From positions 1 to 39,101 of the forward strand of contig WGMD01000041.1 in the NCBI GenBank assembly GCA_016125255.1: a stretch of 39,101 bases of DNA, given 5' to 3'. Numbering within the stretch: position 1 is the stretch's first letter; every line of letters starts with the position of its first letter. This DNA is from Planctomycetota bacterium. Lineage in GTDB: Bacteria > Planctomycetota > Phycisphaerae > Phycisphaerales > Zrk34. The position numbers and the translations under genes were made by a program. Below are positions 31,419-38,813 of this stretch, piece by piece. The notes under the pieces are model-generated. The model did no database searches, was not told where the DNA came from, and saw only the letters and a program-made list of their open reading frames with translations.

Positions 31419-32405
31419 ATGCGAACCCTTTCCCTGATGCTATTGGTGTTTCTGACGGCCTGTGCCGCCCCGTCCGCGACCCGCTCGGCCGGGTCATCAC
31501 CCCATAATCATACAGCCGCAAAGCCCGCCGCCGGCAACGACGCCCCGACCGCCGACAGCGGGGCGATCATCGCTCTCGTCGATGGCAAGCCCGTCCGCTG
31601 GTCCGCCCTGTTGCCCATGCTCGTCGAGTCGGCCGGCGGGTCGGCGCTGGGCGAATGGGTGCTGGATCGGCAGATCGAACGGGCGCTGGCCGAGCAGCAT
31701 GTGACCCTCACGCAGGCCGACCTGGACCGCGAAAAGCAGTACCTCGCCGAGCAGCTTTCGCCCGACGCCAACGAGGCGATCCGCCTGCTCAATCAACTGC
31801 GCGACGACCGCGGGCTGGGCCCGGTGCGCTTCAACCTGCTGCTTAAGCGCAACGCCGGGCTGCGACGGCTGGTGCAGCCGGACGTGTCGGTCAACGAAGC
31901 CATGATCGGGCAGGCCTACGAGCAGCAGTACGGCGTCAAGACGGTGGCGCGGCTGATTCTCGTGCCATCGCTGACCGAAGCCGGGGCTTTGCTCAATCGC
32001 CTCCACGCCGGCGAATCGTTCATCGATCTGGCCATCGACGTCAGCAAGGACGCCAGCCGGGCGCAGGGCGGGCTCCTCCCGCCGATCTCCGCTCAGGACG
32101 CCACGTTCCCCAAGGGCATTCGCGATGTCGCCGTCCGCCTTGAGCCGGGTCAGGTGTCCGAGCCGATCGCTGTCGAAGGCGGATTTGCCATCCTGAAGTG
32201 CGAGCGTAAGATCAGTGCTCAAGCCGTGCCGCTGGCGCAGGTGCATGACGATCTGGCCCGGCAGCTTCGGCTCAGCGTGGAACGCTCGCTGATGCAGAGA
32301 AAAGCCCGCGTGCTGCTGGAGCAGGCGCAGGTCACCGTACTCGACGCCGAAATGGACCGGGCGTGGAAACAGCAGAAAAAAGAGATGGTCGGTCAAGAGA
32401 AATGA
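31419..32405 (+). CDS. Parvulin-like peptidyl-prolyl isomerase lipoprotein
   Basis: The 328-residue protein starts MRTLSLMLLVFLTACAAP, a lipoprotein signal with lipobox LTAC. A disordered Ala/Ser linker of about 30 residues follows, then a SurA/PrsA-like N-terminal helical part (ALVDGKPVRWSALLPMLVE; LDRQIERALAEQHVTLTQAD, 20 residues). A parvulin domain at about 170-270 (VARLILVPSLTEAGALLNRL, 20 residues; SFIDLAIDVSKDAS; AQGGLLPPIS; VAVRLEPGQVSEPIAVEGGF, 20 residues) is followed by a helical tail. It would help folding of exported proteins. The usual parvulin His in the first strand is replaced (RLILV), so isomerase activity may be weak or absent and the role mainly that of a holdase. Confidence 0.88.
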   Translation: MRTLSLMLLVFLTACAAPSATRSAGSSPHNHTAAKPAAGNDAPTADSGAIIALVDGKPVRWSALLPMLVESAGGSALGEWVLDRQIERALAEQHVTLTQADLDREKQYLAEQLSPDANEAIRLLNQLRDDRGLGPVRFNLLLKRNAGLRRLVQPDVSVNEAMIGQAYEQQYGVKTVARLILVPSLTEAGALLNRLHAGESFIDLAIDVSKDASRAQGGLLPPISAQDATFPKGIRDVAVRLEPGQVSEPIAVEGGFAILKCERKISAQAVPLAQVHDDLARQLRLSVERSLMQRKARVLLEQAQVTVLDAEMDRAWKQQKKEMVGQEK

Positions 32406-32533
32406 CCAATGACCAAGCCCCAGGGAAATGACCAATGACCAAATCCCAATGACCCATGGAGGAACGGCCTGCGGCCTCCCCCCATTGCGGTATTTAAGGA
32501 TTCGGACATTCCCTTGGTCATTGTTCATTTCCC
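32400..32533. repeat. ATGACCAA repeat cluster with inverted copy
   Basis: AAATGACCAATGACCAA occurs at 32400-32416 and again at 32426-32442. An inverted copy at 32513-32533 matches the second unit (with its leading GGG) at 19 of 20 positions. The pair could form a long stem enclosing about 70 bases that contain GGCC-TGC-GGCC. The block starts at the stop codon of the parvulin gene and ends exactly where a TATAAT (32534) begins. Confidence 0.7.
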
Positions 32534-32539
32534 TATAAT
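32534..32539 (+). promoter_or_regulatory. Candidate -10 element of the aminotransferase gene
   Basis: TATAAT directly follows the inverted arm of the ATGACCAA repeat. The leader to the ATG at 32585 would be about 39 bases. A -35 (CCCTTG at 32511-32516, 17 bases away) would lie inside the repeat arm. Confidence 0.35.
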
Positions 32540-32584
32540 TGCCTGTTTGCTGACAAACGCGCGATTCGTCCGATTGGAAACACT

Positions 32585-33793
32585 ATGGATATCCAACTCA
32601 GCCACCGCATGGATCGTCTGCCCGCCTACCTGCTGGGCAAGATCAAGAAGATGACGTACGAACGTCGCCGGCTTGGTCATGACGTGATCGATCTGAACAT
32701 GGGCAACCCCAGCGATCCGACGCCCCCGGCGATCGTCGAGAAGCTGCGCGAGGCCGTCACCGACCCCCGCAATCAGCGCTACAGCGCTTCCGCCGGCATC
32801 TACAACCTCCGCCGCGAAGTCGCCCGCAAGTACAAGCGGCTCTACGACGTGGACCTCGATCCGAACGGCGAAGTCATCGCCACCATCGGCTCCAAAGAGG
32901 GCTTCTCGCACCTGTGCCTGGCGCTGCTGGGCCCCGGCGACACGGCGATCGTCACCAAGCCGGCCTTCGCCATTCATACCTACGCCGTCGTCCTCGCCGG
33001 CGCGAACGTCATCGGCGTCGAACTCGGCAATGACGCCGCCTTCCTCGAACGCGTCGAGAACGTCATCACCCACATGGAGCCCAAGCCCAAGGTGATGATC
33101 CTCAACTTCCCGAATAACCCGACGACGATGTGCGTCGATCTGGCGTTCTGGGATGAAGTCGTGGCGATGGGCAAGCGGCACAACATCATGGTCATCTCCG
33201 ACTTCGCCTACGGCGAGACCTGCTTCGACGGATACAAAGCCCCGTCGTTCATGCAGGCCAAGGGCGCCAAGGACGTCGGCGTCGAGTTCACCACGATGAG
33301 TAAGTCCTACAACATGGCCGGCTGGCGCATCGGGTATTGCGTGGGCAATGCCAAAATGATCGACGCGCTGGCCACGATCAAGGGCTACTACGACTACGGC
33401 ATCTTCCAGGCGATCCAGATCGCTTCGATCATCGCCATGCGCGAGCATGACGAAACGGTCATTGAGCAGGCGAAGATTTACGAGGGCCGGCGCGATGCGC
33501 TGGTGCGCTGTGTGCGCAAACTCGGCTGGGACGTCGAGCCGCCCAAGGCGACGATGTTCGTCTGGGCCAAAGTGCCGACCGAACATCTGGGCCCCTACGG
33601 CGGCAGCACGGTCGATTTCTGCCTCGACATGATCGAGAAGGCCGACGTGGCCATGTGCCCCGGCGGCGCGTTCGGCAACGAAGGCGAGGGCTATGTCCGT
33701 ATCGCCATGGTCGAAAACGAACACCGCATCCGCCAGGCCTTCCGCAACCTCGAACGCGTCCTCAACAAACCCGCAACCTCCGCGGCTTCGTGA
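32585..33793 (+). CDS. alaC: AlaC-type PLP aminotransferase
   Basis: The 402-residue fold-type I aminotransferase is closest by eye to AlaC (glutamate-pyruvate aminotransferase), which makes alanine from pyruvate and glutamate. Motifs are RLPAYLLGKIKKM, IDLNMGNPSDPTPPAIVEKL (20 residues), TIGSKEGFSHL, ILNFPNNPTTMCVDL, ISDFAYGE and MSKSYNMAGWRIGYCVGN, with the PLP-binding Lys240, then PKATMFVWAK. AlaC and LL-diaminopimelate aminotransferases are similar; KEGFSHLCLA and SKSYNMAGWR favour AlaC, but the second name cannot be excluded. It is the only gene of amino acid metabolism in this region. Confidence 0.9.
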   Translation: MDIQLSHRMDRLPAYLLGKIKKMTYERRRLGHDVIDLNMGNPSDPTPPAIVEKLREAVTDPRNQRYSASAGIYNLRREVARKYKRLYDVDLDPNGEVIATIGSKEGFSHLCLALLGPGDTAIVTKPAFAIHTYAVVLAGANVIGVELGNDAAFLERVENVITHMEPKPKVMILNFPNNPTTMCVDLAFWDEVVAMGKRHNIMVISDFAYGETCFDGYKAPSFMQAKGAKDVGVEFTTMSKSYNMAGWRIGYCVGNAKMIDALATIKGYYDYGIFQAIQIASIIAMREHDETVIEQAKIYEGRRDALVRCVRKLGWDVEPPKATMFVWAKVPTEHLGPYGGSTVDFCLDMIEKADVAMCPGGAFGNEGEGYVRIAMVENEHRIRQAFRNLERVLNKPATSAAS

Positions 33794-33805
33794 ACTGTTT
33801 TTCGA

Positions 33806-34594
33806 TCAGTTCGTATCCGCATCCGGCGTCGTATCGGGCGCGGGGGCGGTCGTCGGGCCGCCCGGCGCGCCGGGCTGGTCAAAGTCGATGAATGCGCCAT
33901 TCGTGAACCGGGCTTTGACGTAGATCGTCACATCATGATCCCTGTGCACATTCACGCGACCGCCGATGGCGGCGCCGGCTTCGTTGTACGTGAACGTCAC
34001 CAGATAAATGTCCTTGTTGAGTTCGATCGGCTCGCTCTTGAGCGCCTCGATGTACGGCGGCATGCCGATCTGAAGCGCCGGGGCCTTGGCGCGCCGGCTC
34101 TCTAGCGAACCGACGCGCACGAACTGCTCGGCATTGATCTCCGTCGGCAGCTTGATGACGATGTCGCCTTCGCTCTCCGTGCCGAGGTTCGCCAGCAGCT
34201 TCGTCAGCTCCGGCTTGGCCGCGCCGCGGGTCCATCGCTCGGTCCAGACATAAGCCGTGTACTGCGTCGAGGGCACACGGTAGTGGAACTTCCACATCCA
34301 CAGCCGCTCGATGTCCACCAGGTCCTGCCCGTCGACGGGCACGCGTTCGACCATCGGCGACTTGTCCGGTTCGGGCGGCTTGGCCGGGGCCGGCGGGGGC
34401 AACTCCGCGATGCGCTTGGCCACCGCCTGATCAACCACCGCCTTGATCTGGCTCACATCGAGTTGAAGCGGCGCGGTTTCGTCGGTCGCCGTCGTCGTCG
34501 CCGCCGGATGCGAGCTGATCCCGTTGATCACCGCGAACACCACCACCGCCAACGTCAACGCCATGATAATCGCAAGCACTTGTGCCTTGGACAT
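33806..34594 (-). CDS. Membrane-anchored protein of unknown function
   Basis: I recognise no family. The 262-residue protein starts MSKAQVLAIIMALTLAVVVF, a single N-terminal membrane anchor, and then a short linker and a helix (VSQIKAVVDQAVAKRIAELP, 20 residues). A Pro/Lys-rich stretch follows, then a domain of about 150 residues, largely beta (LWMWKFHYRVPSTQYTAYVW, 20 residues; DIVIKLPTEINAEQFVRVG; YLVTFTYNEAGAAIGGRVNV; DVTIYVKARFTNG). The last 25 residues are Pro/Thr-rich and disordered. AGGTGG lies 6 bases before the ATG at 34594. It converges on the aminotransferase gene with 12 bases between. Confidence 0.78.
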   Translation of the reverse strand: MSKAQVLAIIMALTLAVVVFAVINGISSHPAATTTATDETAPLQLDVSQIKAVVDQAVAKRIAELPPPAPAKPPEPDKSPMVERVPVDGQDLVDIERLWMWKFHYRVPSTQYTAYVWTERWTRGAAKPELTKLLANLGTESEGDIVIKLPTEINAEQFVRVGSLESRRAKAPALQIGMPPYIEALKSEPIELNKDIYLVTFTYNEAGAAIGGRVNVHRDHDVTIYVKARFTNGAFIDFDQPGAPGGPTTAPAPDTTPDADTN

Positions 34595-34647
34595 GGGCCC
34601 CACCTTTCGTACATCACTCTACAGCCGAATCTTGCGTCAGACAATCG

Positions 34648-34720
34648 GAAGCTCACAGCGGTCAGGCGTCAGGTTTCAGCAGATGCTGACTGTTGACACC
34701 TGACCGCTGATACCTCTCTC
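34648..34720 (+). repeat. Dispersed dyad element, copy 2
   Basis: The 73-base stretch starts GAAGCTCACAGCGGTCAGG and ends CTGACCGCTGATACCTCTCTC-like (last 20 bases quoted in part). CAGCGGTCAGG at 34656-34666 pairs perfectly with CCTGACCGCTG at 34699-34709. Copy 1 is at 21828-21890 on the other strand. It occupies the gap between two minus-strand genes, ends on the stop codon of the phosphatase gene and would be transcribed as its 3' end. Confidence 0.75.
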
Positions 34721-35684
34721 ACGCCACCCCGACCTGCGAGACGGCGGCGAGCACCGCTTCATGAAGATGCCCGTTGCTGACGATGACGCCACGGTTGGTC
34801 GCCAGTTCGCGCCCGTGGGTGAAGTCCAGCGGGGCGCCGGCGACGTCCGTCACTTTTCCGCCCGCCTCGGTGACGACCAGCGCGCCGGCGGCATGGTCCC
34901 AGATCTTCTCGCGGTAGTCCGCCCGCGTCGGCAGACGCAGATACACATCCGCCACCCCCTGCGCCACCGCGGCGTACTTGGCTTGACTGTCCATCCGCAC
35001 CGGGCCTTCGGTGATCGAAAGAAGCTCTGCGATCCGAGCGGCGTCGTCGTGCGAACTGTGCCCCGACTCGACCGATTCGCAGAAGCGCGCCCGAGCCGCG
35101 TGCATCGTCGGCGTGACATGGATCGGCGTCCGCGCGGCATCGGGCGCCAGCGACTGCGCCCAGGCGCCCTGACCGCGAATCGCTGTGAGAATCTGTCCGC
35201 CCTTGAGGTTCGGGCACGCCAGCGCCGCCACCGTGATCTTCCCATCGACGATCAGCGCCAGCGCCACCGCGTACTGCTCACGCCGCAGAAAACCCTTCGT
35301 CCCGTCGATCGGATCCAGCGTCCAGAAGCGGCTCGCGTAGTCGTTGGCCCCGCCGTAGTCGATCCACGCGCAGGCGTCGTCGGCCGTCGCGCCGGGGCGG
35401 GCGGCCCCGACGTGCTGCGTCACCTTCCTGAGCAACTCCGCATTGCCCGGCTGGCGGAGTTCATCGGCGTTTTCCTCGGCGATGATGGGGTCGTTCGGGA
35501 AGGCGGCATGGATTGCTCGGCAGACCAGCGCCTGCGAGCCGAAGTCGGCGACGGTGACGGGGCTCTTGTCCTTTTTGCTCAGCACGTCGGGCGTGATCTG
35601 TGCAGCGACCGCCTCGCAGAGCCGCGCCGCTTCGCTTACCGCCGCCGTCGCGGCCGCCAGTTCCGGTTGGTAGTTGTGACTCAT
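34719..35684 (-). CDS. 3'(2'),5'-bisphosphate nucleotidase (HAL2/CysQ type)
   Basis: The 321-residue protein belongs to the inositol monophosphatase superfamily. Members of this branch remove the 3' phosphate from PAP, a by-product of sulfate assimilation and sulfation. Motifs are KSPVTVADFGSQALV (start of the metal site), IIAEENADELR, TLDPIDGTKGFLRREQYAVA (20 residues; DPIDGTKGF is the signature), LACPNLKGG, and WDHAAGALVVTEAGGKVTD near the end. The yeast HAL2-like GTKGFLRREQYAVALALI favours bisphosphate nucleotidase over inositol phosphatase, but this is a judgement by motif. No sulfur gene is next to it; a sulfatase gene is 34 kb away. Confidence 0.9.
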   Translation of the reverse strand: MSHNYQPELAAATAAVSEAARLCEAVAAQITPDVLSKKDKSPVTVADFGSQALVCRAIHAAFPNDPIIAEENADELRQPGNAELLRKVTQHVGAARPGATADDACAWIDYGGANDYASRFWTLDPIDGTKGFLRREQYAVALALIVDGKITVAALACPNLKGGQILTAIRGQGAWAQSLAPDAARTPIHVTPTMHAARARFCESVESGHSSHDDAARIAELLSITEGPVRMDSQAKYAAVAQGVADVYLRLPTRADYREKIWDHAAGALVVTEAGGKVTDVAGAPLDFTHGRELATNRGVIVSNGHLHEAVLAAVSQVGVA

Positions 35685-35753
35685 GGCGCTGAGAATACTG
35701 GACGGGGGCGATTTTGAACAGCGGCGGGGCGGCTAGCCGATAACATCAGGAAC

Positions 35754-36383
35754 GTGTCCACACCCTGGCATGTCATTCTGCACGACGGCGGGCCCGCGAG
35801 TCTCGTCGCCCTCGCCTCGCACGCGGAGCATCCGCGGCTGCTGGCGGTGTACATTCACGACGGCCGGGCCAACGATGCGCGGGCGCACGCCTGTTTCACC
35901 CAGCAGTGCGAACACTACAACATCGCGCGGAAGCTGGAGCTGACGCTGGGGCATTTGTCGGCTTCGAACGATCCGAACTCGATCGAGCCGGGCGTCGGGC
36001 CGCGCGTCCCGCTGGCGGACATGCAGGAGTTGCTCGCCGCCTGCGGGCTGGCGCTTCAGCTTCACGCCGAACGCCTCCTCTGGCCCATTCAGGCGCAGGT
36101 GGACTTTGACTGGATCGCGCGCGTGACGGAGACGGTGCAGCTCGTGCAGCAGATGGTGCGGATCGAGCGCGATGCGGACCTCGTGATCGAGACGCCGCTG
36201 CTTGAAATGACGGACAAGCAGCTTGTGGAGATCGGTCATCAGATGGATGTGCCGTGGCAGATGGCGCGAAGCTGCGAGGGCAAGGCCGCCACGCCGTGCG
36301 GGCACTGCGCCGGGTGCAACAAGCGTCACGCCGCCTTCACCGAAGCGGCGATCGAAGACCCGCTCCAGCTCGCCTCGGCGTAA
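35754..36383 (+). CDS. QueC-like protein with degenerate PP-loop
   Basis: The 209-residue protein has the C-terminal half of 7-cyano-7-deazaguanine synthase QueC. ETPLLEMTDKQLVEIGHQMD and SCEGKAATPCGHCAGCNKRH carry the four zinc Cys (174, 182, 185, 188), followed by AAFTEAAIEDP. The N-terminal ATP-binding loop, normally SGGxDS, reads DGGPAS (residues 11-16), so the Asp is lost. The rest of the N-domain is short and unlike QueC (HAEHPRLLAVYIHDGRANDA). ATP-driven conversion as in QueC is therefore doubtful. Start: GTG at 35754, with TAACAT seven bases before it. It may be a pseudo-enzyme or a different amidotransferase-like activity; no other queuosine gene is nearby. Confidence 0.8.
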   Translation: MSTPWHVILHDGGPASLVALASHAEHPRLLAVYIHDGRANDARAHACFTQQCEHYNIARKLELTLGHLSASNDPNSIEPGVGPRVPLADMQELLAACGLALQLHAERLLWPIQAQVDFDWIARVTETVQLVQQMVRIERDADLVIETPLLEMTDKQLVEIGHQMDVPWQMARSCEGKAATPCGHCAGCNKRHAAFTEAAIEDPLQLASA

Positions 36384-36441
36384 AGCCGGCGGCGTGCATC
36401 ATGTGAAAAATCGGGTATGCTCAATGCAGGAGGTCGCCGCC

Positions 36442-37152
36442 ATGGTGGACGTCAGGGAAATCGCGTCGCGCATCGATCACACCATCCTCAAAGCCGAGGC
36501 CACCCTCGCGCAGGTCGACAAGGTCGTCGCCGAGGCAAGGCAGCATCAGTTCGCCAGCGTGTGCATCAATCCGATCTACGTGCCGCATGTGCACCATGCC
36601 CTCAAGGGCAGCGGCGTCAAGACATGCACGGTCATCGGCTTCCCCCTCGGCGCCAACACGGCGGGAATCAAGGCCGCCGAGGCCGCCGCGGCGATCGAGC
36701 ACGGGGCCGACGAAATCGACATCGTGGCGTACCTGCCGAATCTGCTCAACAACGACGCCGCCGCGGCGCGGGCCGAGCTGGAGGAAATCGTCTACGCCGC
36801 CCGCCAGGCGCGGCAGGATGTGATCATCAAGGTCATCGTCGAGTCGTCGCTCCTGATGGACGGCATCAGCGACAATCTCGCCGAACAGCGCATCGAGACG
36901 GCCTGCAAGGCGGTGCGCGAAGCGGGCTGCGATTTCATCAAGACGTCCACCGGTTTTCACGCCACCGGCGGCGCCACCGTCGCGGCGGTCACGTTCATGA
37001 AACGGCACGCCGGCGGCCTCAAGGTCAAGGCCTCCGGCGGCATCCGCAACCGCGACGACGCCGTCCGCATGATCGAACTCGGCGCCGACCGCCTCGGGTG
37101 CAGCGCCGGCGTCGCGATCGTCACCGGCGCAACGTCCAGCGCCAAGTACTGA
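36442..37152 (+). CDS. deoC: Deoxyribose-phosphate aldolase
   Basis: DeoC splits 2-deoxyribose-5-phosphate into acetaldehyde and glyceraldehyde-3-phosphate in nucleoside salvage. The 236-residue TIM barrel starts IASRIDHTILKAEAT and has CTVIGFPLGANT, GADEIDIV with Asp93, DFIKTSTGF with the Schiff-base Lys167, and LKVKASGGIRN with Lys196. AGGAGGT at 36428-36434 is a perfect ribosome site 7 bases before the ATG at 36442, which excludes the longer frames upstream. TATGCT at 36416-36421 is a possible -10. No other nucleoside catabolism gene is adjacent. The gene ends one base before the convergent protease gene. Confidence 0.97.
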   Translation: MVDVREIASRIDHTILKAEATLAQVDKVVAEARQHQFASVCINPIYVPHVHHALKGSGVKTCTVIGFPLGANTAGIKAAEAAAAIEHGADEIDIVAYLPNLLNNDAAAARAELEEIVYAARQARQDVIIKVIVESSLLMDGISDNLAEQRIETACKAVREAGCDFIKTSTGFHATGGATVAAVTFMKRHAGGLKVKASGGIRNRDDAVRMIELGADRLGCSAGVAIVTGATSSAKY

Positions 37153-37153
37153 A

Positions 37154-38776
37154 TCACATCGCGATCACATCGTCGTCAAGGCGATAGACGATCCAATACA
37201 GAATGATGCCCATCTGCACGAGATTGGGCAGCGTCAAACCCAGCGCGGGCAAGATGCCGACGATGTACACCTGGTAGTTGAACGCCGCGGCGATGGTGAA
37301 CGCCAGCCCCAGCGCGAAGATCGCCGTCAAGTCGAATCGCCCCCGATACCCGCGCCGCAACCGGGCGTACTCGGCGAAGAACTGATAGACGAGGGCGAGA
37401 TAGATGACGATGCTCATGAAGCTGAATTCATCGAGGATTTCGACCGCGCCCAGCGCGTCGTAGAGTCCGTGCGCGACGACGACGCCGAAGAAAACGATCA
37501 GGAAGTCCTCCGCACGTTTCGTCGGCTCGAGGATCAGATGGCACAGCGCCAGACCGGTCAGGGCGGTGGCGGTGATGTGGAAGAAGTTGGCGGTGACGAA
37601 GCGGAGTCCCGCCGCCGCGCCCAGCGAGCCGAAGTAATAATTGACGTTCTCCTCCATGGCGAACCCGAGTCCGACGCAGCCGGCGACGATGAGCCATTCG
37701 ATCGGCTTGTTGCGCCGCACCAGCCACGGCGCCAGCGGCGCAAAGCACAAGAGCTTGCAAAGCTCCTCGCGCAGCCCGACGCTCGCCAGGAAATACATGA
37801 GCCCCTGCTTCAGTTCCGTGCTCGCGGTCAGGCCCAAGACCTGCTCCTGCCACGCATCGAGGAACAGCGTGGGTATCACGCTCAAAACGCCCAGCCCCAG
37901 ACCCATGCAGCACAGGGCGAAACGCACGCTCAAAAAGCTCCGCACTTCCCCGGCCGTCAGCAGGTACGCGAACCAGAACAGCCCCGAAAACACCGCCAAA
38001 CCCACCGTCAGCGGCTCGTAGCTTTCGACCATGGTGCCGACGATGTACCGCACCACGTTCAGCCATTCCTGCCGATGCGAAGCGACCTCAAGGCGGATCA
38101 GCGAATCGACGCAGTCCGCATACGCCGGATCGTCGGCCAGGCGCGACACGTCGTCGATCCGATCCGTGCGGAGGTACAGGGCCATCGCCCGCCTCCGTGC
38201 CGCCGTCGCGTCCTTGAATCGACCCTCCGCCTCGTACTGTTCCGCCGCCGTACCGAGTTTCATGCGATGCGTGTAGAACACCGCCGCCGCGAAATGCGCA
38301 TCCCGCACCGCCGGGTCCGCATGCATCAAACCCGACAATTCCGCCTGCGGCTCCACGCCCGGCGTGCTCACGCTCCCGTACAACGCCTCCGCGATCGCCT
38401 TCTGCTCGTCACTGAACCGCGAACCCGCCAAATCCGCATGCACCGCCGCCGCATCCATCGGCGGCAACATCGACGGATCGCCCAGTAGGTCCAGCACATC
38501 CTCGAACGCCAACTTCGCATTCGCCAGATACACCGACAGCGGCTTGAGCCCCAGCGGACCCTCCCCCTCCGGCCCCTCCCCGGTCGGCCCCTCCGGCAAC
38601 GCGGGATTAAACTGCGTCCAGTTCAAATCCTCCATCATGTCCCCGGCCTTCGGCGGGTGGACACGCTGTATCACGATCGCCGCCAGCGCCCCGGCCGCAA
38701 GCACCGCCACGATCAACTGAGCCAGCACGCGCCGATTGCGCGAGCGGTATCCGATGTAATCGAACCAGTGACGCAT
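37154..38776 (-). CDS. PrsW-family intramembrane metalloprotease
   Basis: The family cleaves membrane proteins, for example anti-sigma factors. The 540-residue protein has an N-terminal membrane segment (about 17-36), an extracytoplasmic helical stretch of about 190 residues (SRFSDEQKAIAEALYGS, DAHFAAAVFYTHRMK, ATAARRRAMALYLRTD), and then about eight membrane segments. The PrsW motifs are VGLREELCKLLCF (EExxK-like), GLGFAMEENVNYYF, TANFFHITATALTGLALCHL (20 residues) and FFGVVVAHGLYDALG. All metal-site residues of the family seem present. The long helical N-terminal domain is unusual and could bind substrate. AGGA lies 8 bases before the ATG at 38776, but it overlaps the -10-like TAGGAT, so a leaderless start is also possible. 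Confidence 0.88.
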   Translation of the reverse strand: MRHWFDYIGYRSRNRRVLAQLIVAVLAAGALAAIVIQRVHPPKAGDMMEDLNWTQFNPALPEGPTGEGPEGEGPLGLKPLSVYLANAKLAFEDVLDLLGDPSMLPPMDAAAVHADLAGSRFSDEQKAIAEALYGSVSTPGVEPQAELSGLMHADPAVRDAHFAAAVFYTHRMKLGTAAEQYEAEGRFKDATAARRRAMALYLRTDRIDDVSRLADDPAYADCVDSLIRLEVASHRQEWLNVVRYIVGTMVESYEPLTVGLAVFSGLFWFAYLLTAGEVRSFLSVRFALCCMGLGLGVLSVIPTLFLDAWQEQVLGLTASTELKQGLMYFLASVGLREELCKLLCFAPLAPWLVRRNKPIEWLIVAGCVGLGFAMEENVNYYFGSLGAAAGLRFVTANFFHITATALTGLALCHLILEPTKRAEDFLIVFFGVVVAHGLYDALGAVEILDEFSFMSIVIYLALVYQFFAEYARLRRGYRGRFDLTAIFALGLAFTIAAAFNYQVYIVGILPALGLTLPNLVQMGIILYWIVYRLDDDVIAM

Positions 38777-38783
38777 GAGCGCC

Positions 38784-38813
38784 ATCCTACTCGCCATCCC
38801 CCGCCCCGAACAA
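38784..38813 (-). promoter_or_regulatory. Candidate promoter of the PrsW-family gene
   Basis: TTGTTC (38813-38808) is 18 bases from TAGGAT (38789-38784), which ends seven bases before the ATG at 38776. The layout fits the leaderless class, although AGGA in the -10 could serve as a ribosome site if transcription starts further up. Confidence 0.35.
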
